Of a DNA stretch of 64,000 bases, positions 23,326 to 32,150 are shown one piece after another. Position numbers and translations under genes: made by a program. Under the pieces are notes generated by a model that did no database searches, was not told where the DNA came from, and saw nothing but the letters and a program-made list of their open reading frames with translations. Numbering within the stretch: position 1 is the stretch's first letter; each line of letters begins with the position of its first letter. Source of the stretch: Rhodospirillaceae bacterium (GTDB taxonomy: Bacteria > Pseudomonadota > Alphaproteobacteria > Rhodospirillales > Rhodospirillaceae); NCBI GenBank assembly GCA_040219235.1, contig JAVJSV010000016.1, positions 248,001 through 312,000 on the forward strand. The letters run 5' to 3'.

Positions 23326-26300
23326 TTACGGCAAGCAGGCCGCACTCCAGCAGATCACGACACGCCCGGGAGAGCCGGCTGCTCCGATCGCTCCGCCCGT
23401 CGCTGCAGTTCCACGATCTGTATCTCCGCTGTTACCTGGTGTAGCACCGTTGCCAGTGTTCTGTGATGTGGAAGTAAGATCAGAACCTAAAAATCCAGAA
23501 CCACCACCGCCGCCACCTACGTTATTACATGGGGCCGTTCCGCAGTTAACATCCTTACCGCCGCCGCCGCCGCCGGTGTAGCCGCCGCCGCCGCCGCCGC
23601 CGCCAGTCGTAGCCGCTCTAAGTCCACCGCGACCGCCATTGCCGTAACCATTACCAGCCGGACCGCCAGTGCCGTCTGCGGCCTCGCCATCACCACCGTT
23701 GGCTCCTCCTGCTGTCACTCCTTGACCAGCACTACCACCACAAGCACCACCTGTGCCGCCGCCAGCTTGAGTACCAGATAAGGGATCACATGGCCCGACC
23801 GCTGGTGTTGTTCCACCATTGCGGACTTCACCTGTGGTGCCGCCTCCTCCATATCCAATTGTCGAATTGGTGCGAGCAGAGCCGCCTCCACCGCCACCGC
23901 CAGCAACTGCGATGAGCGTGGTAGATCCATTGTCAAACTCAACGGCAGAACCGCCGCCACCACCACCGGGCGCATTATCGTTTGTTCCAACTTGACCTGC
24001 GCCTGCAGCGCTAATTATGAGGTCGTGGCCAGAAATACTAGCAGCGCTCACTGTGGATAAACGACCCGACACGTAACCCCCACCACCTCCAGCTTTACCA
24101 TCAACGCCTGTCCCTGCGTTTTGTCTTCCACCGCTGCCACCGGCGCCCCAAACCTTAATCTGCACTTCAGTAATATCCAGGGGCAAATTAATGGTATCAG
24201 ACGTTTCTGCAGATCCGGTGCCATCCCAGACGCACTTGAACGGGTCCGGTGGGACTGAGGTGTCTTCATTGCCCGGGCAGATATCCGCCGCAAGGCTTTT
24301 GAACGGTGATTTAAAGCCAACGAAACGCCCATCGGTTATGGCGTAGTTTTCAGCGGGGGTGTGAGAGTCCGTAGCGGTTGCACTGGCAAAGTTATCTTCA
24401 TCTAGGCGCAGCTGGAGATCCAAACCGGTTGAATCGTTAGCCACGCGCGCATTGAAACTGCTGGCGATGTTCGAGCTGCCCCGGGCCGCATCCCATAACC
24501 GCATTTCCGAAAGTAAAATCCGCCCGCCGGTGTTGTTGACGATGGCAACGGTTTCAGTGGCAGTCGCAATGTCTGTGCCGGGCAGAATGTCGCAGGCCAC
24601 AGTATCTGCGGTGCCGGTTAACGAGCCAAAGGCGTAAAGGCTTCTGTCAGAGCCCGAATTACAGTTGAAAGATTGATGCCGCCAGAATGTGGTGCCGTAG
24701 GTCTGGCTGGTGGCAACTTTGCTGCCGGTTGATGTGTCGAAATCAACGAACGAGAACTCAAACTCTGAATTGACGACGTCTGCCTGAATAAGAGATTCAC
24801 TAGAAGAAACTCCATCATCAACCGAAAAGAGAGAGGTCGTCCCTGCGTTTGTATCCCGCAGATAAAGCCAGCCCTCGCCGGTAAAACTGGTTTCACTAGC
24901 GAAATTAGCCAACGGGGCAGTCGTGTTTGCCAACTGGCCACCGTTGTCCAGTTCCAGCGCAATGCCGCCCTTGGCAACGAGCAAATTATCGAGCCTGCTG
25001 ACGGCGCCGGCTGCTGCCGTGTGGAGAAAGATAACCTGATTGGGCGTCGAGAGATCAGACGTATCTGTGGTGAAAACTGTCGCTTGATTGGAGGTATCTC
25101 CAACTTCCGTGATGCGTGCCCATAAATTATCACCGTCGTCAAAGCATTCCAGCTCATAGGTTTCACCCAGCGTAAGTGTGTAAGTACCCGCACTTGTTGC
25201 CAGGGTGCCAGAGCTATCATTGATTTCGATGGTCTGCGCATTGGCGGGCAACCCATCACTAAAGAATTCGCAGGTGATGCCATCAGTATAGTTGGTTGTG
25301 CTGCCGGCACGCGTGGTTCGATCTGCCCGGGTGATAATCGAAAAGCCGGTGCTTGTTGCAGCCGCTGTCGGCGTCCACTCAATTCTGTTGTAGAGCGGCG
25401 TCACATCCGGTGTGAATATCGTCGATGAGGTGGAGAGCTCAACATCGGCGGTGACGGTTAAGGTTCCACCACCGAGCGAGGAGGACCCGCCGCCGCCTCC
25501 ACCGTTATTCGTGACAACCAAATCAGAGGTGACCGAGGTCCCGCCAAAGCCTTCTTCAACGAACTCGAGTTCACTTTTTTCATTTTCTGCAAAACGCTCG
25601 CATTCAGTCTGAAAGTCAGCGGATGAAGATAACAATACTTTATCGTCGAAATGGCTCGTCCCTCCGCCATCATCTTCAAAGGGTCCGGTATCAATAAAAT
25701 TTGCAGTCGGAATTGTGCAGCCAGCTCCGTTGGCGCAGTTGTCACTTTCTTCTGTGCTCGTTGGGTTACTTTTTACATTGCCGTTGCTGTCAAAAGCTCC
25801 GAGCCCATTTTGGCCCTGACTCACGAGTGCATATAGATATGTAGAGCCTGGCGTTGTTTCACCCGCAAACAATGTGCCCGCATTTACAGATCCGGTGGGA
25901 ACACCGTCTAATTCGTGGCACGCTCCTATAGGACCGGCACTAACCGCATATACAATCTGGTTGCCGTAGGGGTCTGTTGCATCTTCTTCGCTCAATCCAA
26001 GTGTCTGCCACGGCACAGTGCCGACATTGTTTGTTGTGTTGTTACAGGCCCCAATGGAAACGCCGTCGCCGGCCGCGCCTGAGGCCGGGCATGGCAACAG
26101 ATAACTCGCATCCCGAATAGCGTGCAGAACAATCGCATCTCGTATTTTTTGAAGTTTGGTGCTGTTCCCCTGAATGTTCCTGATCTCCGGGCGGGGGCCG
26201 ACTACATCTAGCAGCATCGCACCCGCCACAGCCGCGGCGAGCGCGGCAGTTGCGACCACAGTGATCAGAAGAATAACGCCTGACTCGTCGTCTCGCGCAC

Positions 26301-26352
26301 CTCTGAAAATATTGATTAGATACTTCTGCAAGCGGCCTAACACGAAAGTCAT
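23326..26352 (-). CDS. large prepilin-like protein with LamG-type and glycine-rich domains
   Basis: This 1008-residue protein starts with a class III (prepilin-type) signal: basic leader, then ESG|VILLITVVATAALAAAV with probable cleavage after Gly25. Residues 60-150 have the LPCPAS...VPWQTLGL...DPYGNQIVYAV pattern common in pseudopilins. Two beta-rich parts follow (about 300-460 and 465-690), the second resembling a concanavalin/LamG fold. From about 735 (ITEVQIKVWGAGGSGG) to the end it is a glycine-rich repeat domain with several runs of six to eight Gly. It is probably exported or assembled on the cell surface through a type II or type IV pilus system not in this window. Adhesion is a reasonable inference. 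Confidence 0.75.
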   Translation of the reverse strand: MTFVLGRLQKYLINIFRGARDDESGVILLITVVATAALAAAVAGAMLLDVVGPRPEIRNIQGNSTKLQKIRDAIVLHAIRDASYLLPCPASGAAGDGVSIGACNNTTNNVGTVPWQTLGLSEEDATDPYGNQIVYAVSAGPIGACHELDGVPTGSVNAGTLFAGETTPGSTYLYALVSQGQNGLGAFDSNGNVKSNPTSTEESDNCANGAGCTIPTANFIDTGPFEDDGGGTSHFDDKVLLSSSADFQTECERFAENEKSELEFVEEGFGGTSVTSDLVVTNNGGGGGGSSSLGGGTLTVTADVELSTSSTIFTPDVTPLYNRIEWTPTAAATSTGFSIITRADRTTRAGSTTNYTDGITCEFFSDGLPANAQTIEINDSSGTLATSAGTYTLTLGETYELECFDDGDNLWARITEVGDTSNQATVFTTDTSDLSTPNQVIFLHTAAAGAVSRLDNLLVAKGGIALELDNGGQLANTTAPLANFASETSFTGEGWLYLRDTNAGTTSLFSVDDGVSSSESLIQADVVNSEFEFSFVDFDTSTGSKVATSQTYGTTFWRHQSFNCNSGSDRSLYAFGSLTGTADTVACDILPGTDIATATETVAIVNNTGGRILLSEMRLWDAARGSSNIASSFNARVANDSTGLDLQLRLDEDNFASATATDSHTPAENYAITDGRFVGFKSPFKSLAADICPGNEDTSVPPDPFKCVWDGTGSAETSDTINLPLDITEVQIKVWGAGGSGGRQNAGTGVDGKAGGGGGYVSGRLSTVSAASISGHDLIISAAGAGQVGTNDNAPGGGGGGSAVEFDNGSTTLIAVAGGGGGGGSARTNSTIGYGGGGTTGEVRNGGTTPAVGPCDPLSGTQAGGGTGGACGGSAGQGVTAGGANGGDGEAADGTGGPAGNGYGNGGRGGLRAATTGGGGGGGGYTGGGGGGKDVNCGTAPCNNVGGGGGGSGFLGSDLTSTSQNTGNGATPGNSGDTDRGTAATGGAIGAAGSPGRVVICWSAACLP
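23558..23602. repeat. two CCG triplet runs encoding polyglycine
   Basis: Six CCG units at 23558-23575 and seven at 23582-23602 (GGC or GCG-type repeats on the coding minus strand). They fall in the glycine-rich domain of the prepilin-like gene. Triplet gain or loss would change the number of Gly residues and keep the frame. Confidence 0.85.
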
Positions 26353-26497
26353 CCCCCGTTGCCAACTGCAACTATGGTATTAGCCTGTGCATATCAGCGT
26401 AAAATATAACACTGTCAGGTTATCCAAAGTTATTCGGGCCTCACATACCGATACGTTACTACTGATAGACGAGGAACGCTATAATCTAGCGTTGAGC

Positions 26498-26517
26498 GGA
26501 TAAGTCTTTGCTTATCC
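26498..26517 (+). terminator. hairpin with T-run in the leader before mazG
   Basis: GGATAAG (26498-26504) pairs with CTTATCC (26511-26517) with a TCTTTG loop, followed after four bases by TTTTT. It looks like an intrinsic terminator, but no gene on the plus strand ends upstream. It may be an attenuator in the mazG leader or a remnant. Confidence 0.45.
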
Positions 26518-26572
26518 CTGGTTTTTATACAATTTATTGATCCCAATGCCTGCACAAGGTAAGTCCTTAGCT

Positions 26573-27388
26573 ATGGAAAAACGACCGTCTGTTAGCGATT
26601 TACTCGATATTATGGCGCAACTCAGGCATCCGGACACCGGTTGTCCGTGGGATGTTGAGCAGGATTTTAAATCTATAGCGCCCTACACCATCGAAGAAGC
26701 TTACGAGGTGGCCGACGCGATTGCGCGTGGCGACATGCCCTCCTTGAAAGATGAACTGGGCGATTTGCTGTTCCAGGCCGTGTTTCATGCCCGTATGGCC
26801 GAAGAGCAGAAACTCTTTGACTTCGGCGATGTTGTCGAGGCGGTGTGTCGCAAGATGATCCGGCGGCATCCCCATGTCTTTGCGGATGCAGTGATTAGGG
26901 ATTCAGACGCCCAGACGGAGTCCTGGGAGGCCATCAAAGCTAAAGAGCGGGCCGACAAAAAAGCGGCTGATTCTGGTCACAGTGCGCCAAGCATTCTCGA
27001 CGATGTTCCGACGGCCCTGCCCGCACTGAAGCGCGCGGAAAAACTTCAGAAACGCGCTGCGCGGGTTGGGTTTGATTGGCCCGATGCGACGCCTGTGTTT
27101 GATAAAATCCGAGAAGAACTCGACGAACTCGAAGCTGAAGTGAAGGCCGGAGCAACGCCGCAGCGTGTTGAGGATGAATTAGGTGACCTGCTCTTTGCTG
27201 TGGTCAATCTTGCACGCAAGGTAAATGTTGAGCCTGGCTCTGCATTGCGCCAGACCAACCTGAAATTCGAACGGCGTTTTCACTTTATTGAAGGCATGCT
27301 AGCCGAACAGGGCAAAATGCCTCAAGATGCGACCTTGGATGAAATGGAAACCCTCTGGCAGCGCGCCAAAACGGAAGCGGTTAAATGA
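26573..27388 (+). CDS. mazG: nucleoside triphosphate pyrophosphohydrolase MazG
   Basis: The enzyme hydrolyses (d)NTPs to NMP and pyrophosphate. The 271-residue protein carries two MazG domains. The first has CPWDVEQDFKSI and the metal-binding EEAYEVADAI / DELGDLLFQAVFHARM motifs. The second repeats EELDELEAEV and EDELGDLLFAVVNLAR. ATG 26573 gives the usual short leader (MEKRPSVSDLL) with AAGG upstream; ATG 26546 and TTG 26537 are earlier but have no ribosome-binding site. It overlaps the lipoprotein gene by four bases. In many relatives it follows hflX on the same strand, whereas here it is on the opposite strand beyond an IMPase-like gene. Confidence 0.92.
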   Translation: MEKRPSVSDLLDIMAQLRHPDTGCPWDVEQDFKSIAPYTIEEAYEVADAIARGDMPSLKDELGDLLFQAVFHARMAEEQKLFDFGDVVEAVCRKMIRRHPHVFADAVIRDSDAQTESWEAIKAKERADKKAADSGHSAPSILDDVPTALPALKRAEKLQKRAARVGFDWPDATPVFDKIREELDELEAEVKAGATPQRVEDELGDLLFAVVNLARKVNVEPGSALRQTNLKFERRFHFIEGMLAEQGKMPQDATLDEMETLWQRAKTEAVK

Positions 27389-28029
27389 CGGTGTTTGTAA
27401 AAAACGTGAAGCGCTTCATTGCAGTGGTGATGGTGCTCCCTCTGGCATCCTGCTTCGTGCCGGATGAATACAGCGCCGAAATTCGCCTGACTAAAAGTGG
27501 CGGCTATGGCATTTCCTATGTCGGCCAACTTACGTGGGCTCCTCTTTATGGCCAACTGACCCGCGGAGAGATCGATAGAGAAGCCGCCTCGGAACAGGCT
27601 GCGGCCTTTCTGGCCGGTTTAAAAGCAGATCGCTATTTTGAGTCGGTCACCAGCCTTGGCTCTGGTCGCTATCAAGTGCGGTATGATCGTCAGGGTCAAT
27701 TTACAGAAACACAGCTATTAAGTTTTGTGCGGCGGAACGCACGCATTTTCCAAATTCGCGCAGGGGAAGACGGCACAGTTAACTTCTTTGGTACGGGGGC
27801 TGGGAAAAACCAGGCGGACCAACTTGAGGCCATTGGGTTAAGAACAAAAGGTCTTGTGCGCGTCGTCACCGATGCTGAGGTTTTGAGTCATAACGCTATG
27901 TCGGTCCGGCGAGCACCGACGCCTGGATACACAATCTATGATTGGAATATGACCTCGTTCCGTCAGCCGGTGCCTAAGCTAACTTTACAACTGACGGCCA
28001 AGAGTTTGCCAACATCGCCCGGTGTCTAA
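27385..28029 (+). CDS. hypothetical lipoprotein co-transcribed with mazG
   Basis: This 214-residue protein has a lipoprotein signal peptide (basic N-terminus, hydrophobic FIAVVMVLP, lipobox LASC with Cys at residue 23). I do not recognise the mature domain. It is a mixed alpha/beta sequence with DRYFESVTSLGSGRYQVRYD and TGLVRVVTDAEVLSHNA-like strands. ATG overlaps the mazG TGA. Similar small lipoproteins are often found in alphaproteobacterial envelopes without known role. Confidence 0.78.
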   Translation: MTVFVKNVKRFIAVVMVLPLASCFVPDEYSAEIRLTKSGGYGISYVGQLTWAPLYGQLTRGEIDREAASEQAAAFLAGLKADRYFESVTSLGSGRYQVRYDRQGQFTETQLLSFVRRNARIFQIRAGEDGTVNFFGTGAGKNQADQLEAIGLRTKGLVRVVTDAEVLSHNAMSVRRAPTPGYTIYDWNMTSFRQPVPKLTLQLTAKSLPTSPGV

Positions 28030-28051
28030 TCATGTTAGGCTAGGTTTTCTC

Positions 28052-28867
28052 CTAAGTTTTAGACTCATCGGCTAAAGCCCGTACGGTGTTCCAAATCTCT
28101 CGTGACGGTGCACTGAGAACACCTCGATGTTTCCATTCTGTTGGCTTGTAGGCTGTTCCATCTAGCAGGGCTGAATGACCACCTGCCTCCTGATGGATAA
28201 GAACGCCTGCCGCGTGATCCCACGGCATCAACCTGCTGAAACTCGAGACATGCGTCGTACCGGTGGCAACGCCCCAGTATACGTGAGCCGCGCTGCCGAT
28301 CAGCGTGGTTGAGCCAAAGTCGGAGACAGCGGATCGAAAGGCTCGATGGTACAACGCTGCTGTCATCGACGACACGTCAGCAGGCGACTCCGTCATCGCA
28401 ACGGTCACGTTCTGAGAGTCCACCCAAGCGCCCTGCCCTTGCGCGGCCCAAAGGGTTTTAGATTCAAGTGGATTATGAATCCAGCCCATGACGGTCTCGC
28501 CATTCTGCATTAGGGCTATGATCACACCAAATGCGGGCTTACCTGCAACAAAGTTTGCGGTGCCATCAATTGGGTCAATGACCCAGGTCAGCCCTGGGCG
28601 GGTTAAGCGCTCTAACACAGAGGGGTCAGCTGCAACGGCTTCTTCACCAACTACGGCAGACCCTGGCAACAATTCTTTTAAACCCGCTGTCAGATGCAGC
28701 TCAGCTTCTTCATCAGCAATGGTGACCAAATCACCTGGACTGGATTTGGTCTTAATCTGATCTTCGGAAAGAGTCTGGTAACGTGGCAGAATTGTCTTTT
28801 CAGAAACCGATCTCAGCAGCTCATCAACGGCGTTTCGATGATGAAGAAGGTCTACTACAGCCGTCAC
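28052..28867 (-). CDS. inositol monophosphatase family protein
   Basis: This 271-residue Mg-dependent phosphatase has the metal-binding Glu in VVGEEAV, DPIDGTANF near residue 97 and the late motif PWDHAAGVLI near 220. Possible substrates are inositol-1-phosphate, histidinol phosphate or 3'-phosphoadenosine-type nucleotides; the sequence does not decide. The start codon GTG at 28867 overlaps the hflX stop by four bases, so it is translated from the hfq-hflX transcript. Confidence 0.88.
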   Translation of the reverse strand: MTAVVDLLHHRNAVDELLRSVSEKTILPRYQTLSEDQIKTKSSPGDLVTIADEEAELHLTAGLKELLPGSAVVGEEAVAADPSVLERLTRPGLTWVIDPIDGTANFVAGKPAFGVIIALMQNGETVMGWIHNPLESKTLWAAQGQGAWVDSQNVTVAMTESPADVSSMTAALYHRAFRSAVSDFGSTTLIGSAAHVYWGVATGTTHVSSFSRLMPWDHAAGVLIHQEAGGHSALLDGTAYKPTEWKHRGVLSAPSREIWNTVRALADESKT

Positions 28868-30186
28868 AGAACTCGCACAGCGTTGTTGGCCGAGAGCCGG
28901 TCCGCATCTGCGTGATCAAGAAGAACCGTTAGGGTTGTTTCATCATCACCGTCTTTACGAGCGATAACTTCTCCTTTGCGATACAGCCAGGCGAGGGTTT
29001 TGCCATCGGCGACGGGTACCGCAACGCCAAGCTCACGACGCCCGCTCGATATAATGCGATCAATCGCGGCCAATACATCATCCGTCCCCTCACCGGTTAA
29101 ACCAGACACAAACAACGGCGCAGACGTGCTTTTTTCTTCGGTTTCGATCAGGCTGCGGGCAGAAGCATTAACTAAGTCAACCTTATTCAAAACTTCAAGA
29201 ATGGGGTGATCATCGCTCGATACAATATCCATGCGGGACAAGACTTCTTCCACATCCCGCTTTTGATCTTCGCTTTCTGCATGAGAGATATCGCGTACAT
29301 GCACAATAACATCTGCCTCAGTGACTTCTTCCAGGGTTGCCCTAAACGCGGCGACCAACTCGTGCGGCAGATCAGAAACAAATCCCACCGTGTCAGACAA
29401 AATCACACGACGACCTGAGGGTAAGACAACGGCGCGCATGGTTGGGTCCAATGTCGCAAACAGTTGATCCTTGGCATAGACTTGAGCATTTGTGAGTGTG
29501 TTGAAAAGTGTCGACTTACCAGCGTTGGTATAGCCAACCAAGGCAACAATCGGATACGGCACCCGTTTGCGCGCTGCCCGGTGCAGGTCACGTGTGCGTA
29601 CAACTTTCTCGAGTTCTTTTTTGAGACGCGTGATCCGATCCCCAATAAGTCGCCGGTCAATTTCGATTTGGGTTTCACCAGGGCCACCAAGAAACCCAGA
29701 ACCACCGCGTTGGCGCTCCAAGTGAGTCCAACTGCGGACCAGGCGGCTTTTCTGATAGGTCAGATGCGCCAGTTCCACCTGAAGTTGACCTTCGCGGGTT
29801 CTCGCCCGCTCGCCAAAGATCTCTAGGATCAATCCAGTCCGATCAATAACTTTGGTTTTCCAGGCGCGCTCTAGGTTACGTTGTTGACCCGGCGACAGAC
29901 TGTGGTCGGCAATAACAAGGTCAACTTCCAAACCCTCTATTAGATCAGCAAAGCGCTCAACCACGCCTTTGCCGAACAACGTCGAAGGGCGCGGTTTTGA
30001 GACAGCCAAGTGTTCAGCGTGAACAATCTCCAAGTTAATTGCGAGCGCGAGACCGCAGGCTTCATCCAGACGCGCCCGCGCATCCTCAGCGCCCGCTCCT
30101 TTTGAAAAATCTGGATGAAGGATGATGGTCCGTGTTTTAGCAATCTCAGTTGAGTAGGTGTCTGACTTTTGATCGTTTGTGGTCAC
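28864..30186 (-). CDS. hflX: ribosome-associated GTPase HflX
   Basis: This 440-residue GTPase splits stalled ribosomes under stress. An N-terminal HflX domain (STLFGKGVVE near residue 68, GPGETQIEIDRRLI near 170) is followed by a coiled linker and a G domain: G1 GYTNAGKST near 217, DTVGF, and NKVDLVNA. It lies 14 bases after hfq in the conserved hfq-hflX pair. The C-terminal 60 residues form the usual small beta domain. Confidence 0.95.
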   Translation of the reverse strand: MTTNDQKSDTYSTEIAKTRTIILHPDFSKGAGAEDARARLDEACGLALAINLEIVHAEHLAVSKPRPSTLFGKGVVERFADLIEGLEVDLVIADHSLSPGQQRNLERAWKTKVIDRTGLILEIFGERARTREGQLQVELAHLTYQKSRLVRSWTHLERQRGGSGFLGGPGETQIEIDRRLIGDRITRLKKELEKVVRTRDLHRAARKRVPYPIVALVGYTNAGKSTLFNTLTNAQVYAKDQLFATLDPTMRAVVLPSGRRVILSDTVGFVSDLPHELVAAFRATLEEVTEADVIVHVRDISHAESEDQKRDVEEVLSRMDIVSSDDHPILEVLNKVDLVNASARSLIETEEKSTSAPLFVSGLTGEGTDDVLAAIDRIISSGRRELGVAVPVADGKTLAWLYRKGEVIARKDGDDETTLTVLLDHADADRLSANNAVRVL

Positions 30187-30200
30187 TTAAATCTGCAAGC

Positions 30201-30473
30201 CTATTCGGCTGCCTCTTCTGACTTGCCGGTCTCGTCGTCGGTCTCAGGTTCAAATAACTGAAGAGGACCAGACGGCATTACGGTCGATATGGCGTGTTTA
30301 TAAACAAGTTGGGTGTGTCCATCCCGTCGCAGAAGCATCGAGAAGTTATCAAACCATGTAACAATTCCCTGAAGTTTGACGCCATTGATCAAAAATACAG
30401 TGACTGGGATCTTATTCTTGCGAATTGTGTTGAGAAAGACGTCCTGAACGTTTTGTGATTTTTCGCCAGACAT
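30201..30473 (-). CDS. hfq: RNA chaperone Hfq
   Basis: This 90-residue protein has both Sm motifs: [20 protein letters not shown] with [13 protein letters not shown] after it, and the YKHAIST motif near residue 60. The acidic C-terminal tail ([14 protein letters not shown]) is short. It binds small RNAs and mRNAs. It precedes hflX in the same operon. The 120 bases upstream, up to the HAD gene, show no clear terminator. Confidence 0.97.
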   Translation of the reverse strand: MSGEKSQNVQDVFLNTIRKNKIPVTVFLINGVKLQGIVTWFDNFSMLLRRDGHTQLVYKHAISTVMPSGPLQLFEPETDDETGKSEEAAE

Positions 30474-30592
30474 TGTTAAGCCCTTGTTTTAATTTATTTA
30501 TTGTCCAGTGGCGTTGTCGCTGCACGGACTTGCCCCCGTATCTAGAAGGTTTCGCGCGATCGGGTCAACCACAGTTGGAACCCAAGTATACT

Positions 30593-31270
30593 CTACCTTG
30601 GGTTAAGAGAGCTGAGAATCAAGTATTTCAAGGCTTTTAAGTCGGCAACGCGATGGTCTGGAGATGAGTCTGGATAGCCATCTCCGACCAATATTGTGGT
30701 GCAATTTGCAGCACGCCCACAGGCCACATCGATATCATTATCCCCGATAAACCAGATGTTTGGGTTGGGCCTGAGGTTTGCTGGCCGCAGGGCATCATAC
30801 ACCGGATCCGTTGCTGGTTTGTCCTGGGCGCTATCACCGGAACCGATCACAGCTCCAAAGTTATTTTGCCAACCGAAGTGAGTGACTTCTGTTCTCAGGT
30901 AGTGTCCCGTCTTGTTGCTGACCAAAGCCATATAAACAGGCTGAAGATTTAACGAGACCAGTAATTCTTCAGCGCATTCCTTTTCTTTAATGCGTTCAAG
31001 GTGCAACGTGCCATAAGACTTAAGATAAATGTCCCGGGCCGCTTCCCAGTTATCGCCAAACTCTTTCGGAAAGGCATCGCGCGCAGACAGTCCTAACCAG
31101 TTTTCCCATTGTTCATAGGTCCAAGGAGTTCGCCCAAAAGCTTCAAGCGTATGGTTCATTGCTGCCGCTAATACCGGGTGCGTATCAACCAACGTGCCGT
31201 CCCAATCGAACAACAATGCTAAGGGTTTAGGTAAGGGGTTAGGTGACGGCTGCACGTTGAGTTCACACAC
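30593..31270 (-). CDS. HAD family hydrolase, phosphoglycolate phosphatase-like
   Basis: This protein of about 225 residues has the HAD motifs in order: DWDGTLVDT near residue 18 (nucleophile first Asp), SNKTG, a Lys in DKPATDPVYD and GDNDIDVACGRAA. A helical cap follows motif I. GTG at 31270 overlaps the dat stop by eight bases; GTG at 31255 is also possible. Longer readings would run far into dat and are rejected. The substrate is a small phosphate ester that cannot be named. It sits between dat and hfq in the nitrogen-regulation block. Confidence 0.85.
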   Translation of the reverse strand: MCELNVQPSPNPLPKPLALLFDWDGTLVDTHPVLAAAMNHTLEAFGRTPWTYEQWENWLGLSARDAFPKEFGDNWEAARDIYLKSYGTLHLERIKEKECAEELLVSLNLQPVYMALVSNKTGHYLRTEVTHFGWQNNFGAVIGSGDSAQDKPATDPVYDALRPANLRPNPNIWFIGDNDIDVACGRAANCTTILVGDGYPDSSPDHRVADLKALKYLILSSLNPR

Positions 31271-32144
31271 CCGACCAACTGGTAACGCGATCCAATGTAA
31301 ATAAAAAAGACTGATAGCGATCTCGCAGGTCGCGGGCGATTTCACCAGGATGACCATTGGCCACGATGCTGTCATCAATTTGAACCACAGGGAGCACGAA
31401 GGTGGTCGTCCCTGTTAAGAAAACCTCTCGTGCTTGCAGGACGTCGGCAAGGGTGAAGACAGCTTCTTTGACTGGATAGCCGGCTTCTTCGGCCAGTTGC
31501 ATGACGCGCAATCTGGTTACCCCACCCAGAATCTCAGGCCCAAGGGGCCGTGTCACTAAAACGCCCTCTTTATCGACGATCCACACATTGGCAGCACTGG
31601 CTTCCGTAACCGTGCCATCTGGGTCAATCAAAAGCGCCTCAAACGCTTTGGCCTGTTTTGCTGCTTGTTTTGTGAGAACATTGGGCAGCAGACCGACAGA
31701 CTTGATATCCCGCCGTTTCCATCGCAGGTCGTCTTGAACCGTAAGGGAGACCCCCTGCTCTGCCTGAGCATTACTTGGCCCCAGGCCATGGCGGACGGTC
31801 ATCACAACTGAGCATTTTACGTGATCACCCGGAAATGGGTGATTGCGCGGTGCCGTTCCACGATTGATCTGTATATAAAGTATGCCGTTCGTCACTTTAT
31901 TGCGCCGCAGGATTTCCCGGCTCACAACAGTCAGTGCCCGTGTAGAGGGAGGGTTGGGAAAGAGCAGTTCTGCCATAGACCGTTCCAGACGGTCCATGTG
32001 CGGTTTGAAATCAACAGCGCAGCCGTTCCATATGGCGACAACTTCATACACGCCATCAGCGAATTGGAAACCACGATCTTCAATGGAGACAGACGCGCTA
32101 TTTTGCGGTTCGTATCTTCCGTTTACATAAGCGAGACGAGTCAT
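31263..32144 (-). CDS. dat: D-amino-acid transaminase (class IV aminotransferase)
   Basis: This 293-residue PLP enzyme probably exchanges amino groups between D-amino acids and 2-oxo acids. It begins YVNGRYEP and EDRGFQFADGVYEVV, has the PLP lysine in IKSVGLLPNVLTKQAAK near residue 150 and ends with LTGTTTFVLPV. The position directly after trkA is typical for alphaproteobacteria. A branched-chain or aminodeoxychorismate function cannot be fully excluded. Confidence 0.88.
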   Translation of the reverse strand: MTRLAYVNGRYEPQNSASVSIEDRGFQFADGVYEVVAIWNGCAVDFKPHMDRLERSMAELLFPNPPSTRALTVVSREILRRNKVTNGILYIQINRGTAPRNHPFPGDHVKCSVVMTVRHGLGPSNAQAEQGVSLTVQDDLRWKRRDIKSVGLLPNVLTKQAAKQAKAFEALLIDPDGTVTEASAANVWIVDKEGVLVTRPLGPEILGGVTRLRVMQLAEEAGYPVKEAVFTLADVLQAREVFLTGTTTFVLPVVQIDDSIVANGHPGEIARDLRDRYQSFLFTLDRVTSWSGV

Positions 32145-32150
32145 AGCGTT

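Noticed and set aside
24618-25382. A 254-codon minus-strand frame inside the prepilin-like gene
   Set aside because: It is an out-of-frame reading of a repetitive coding region, with a composition typical of shadow frames.
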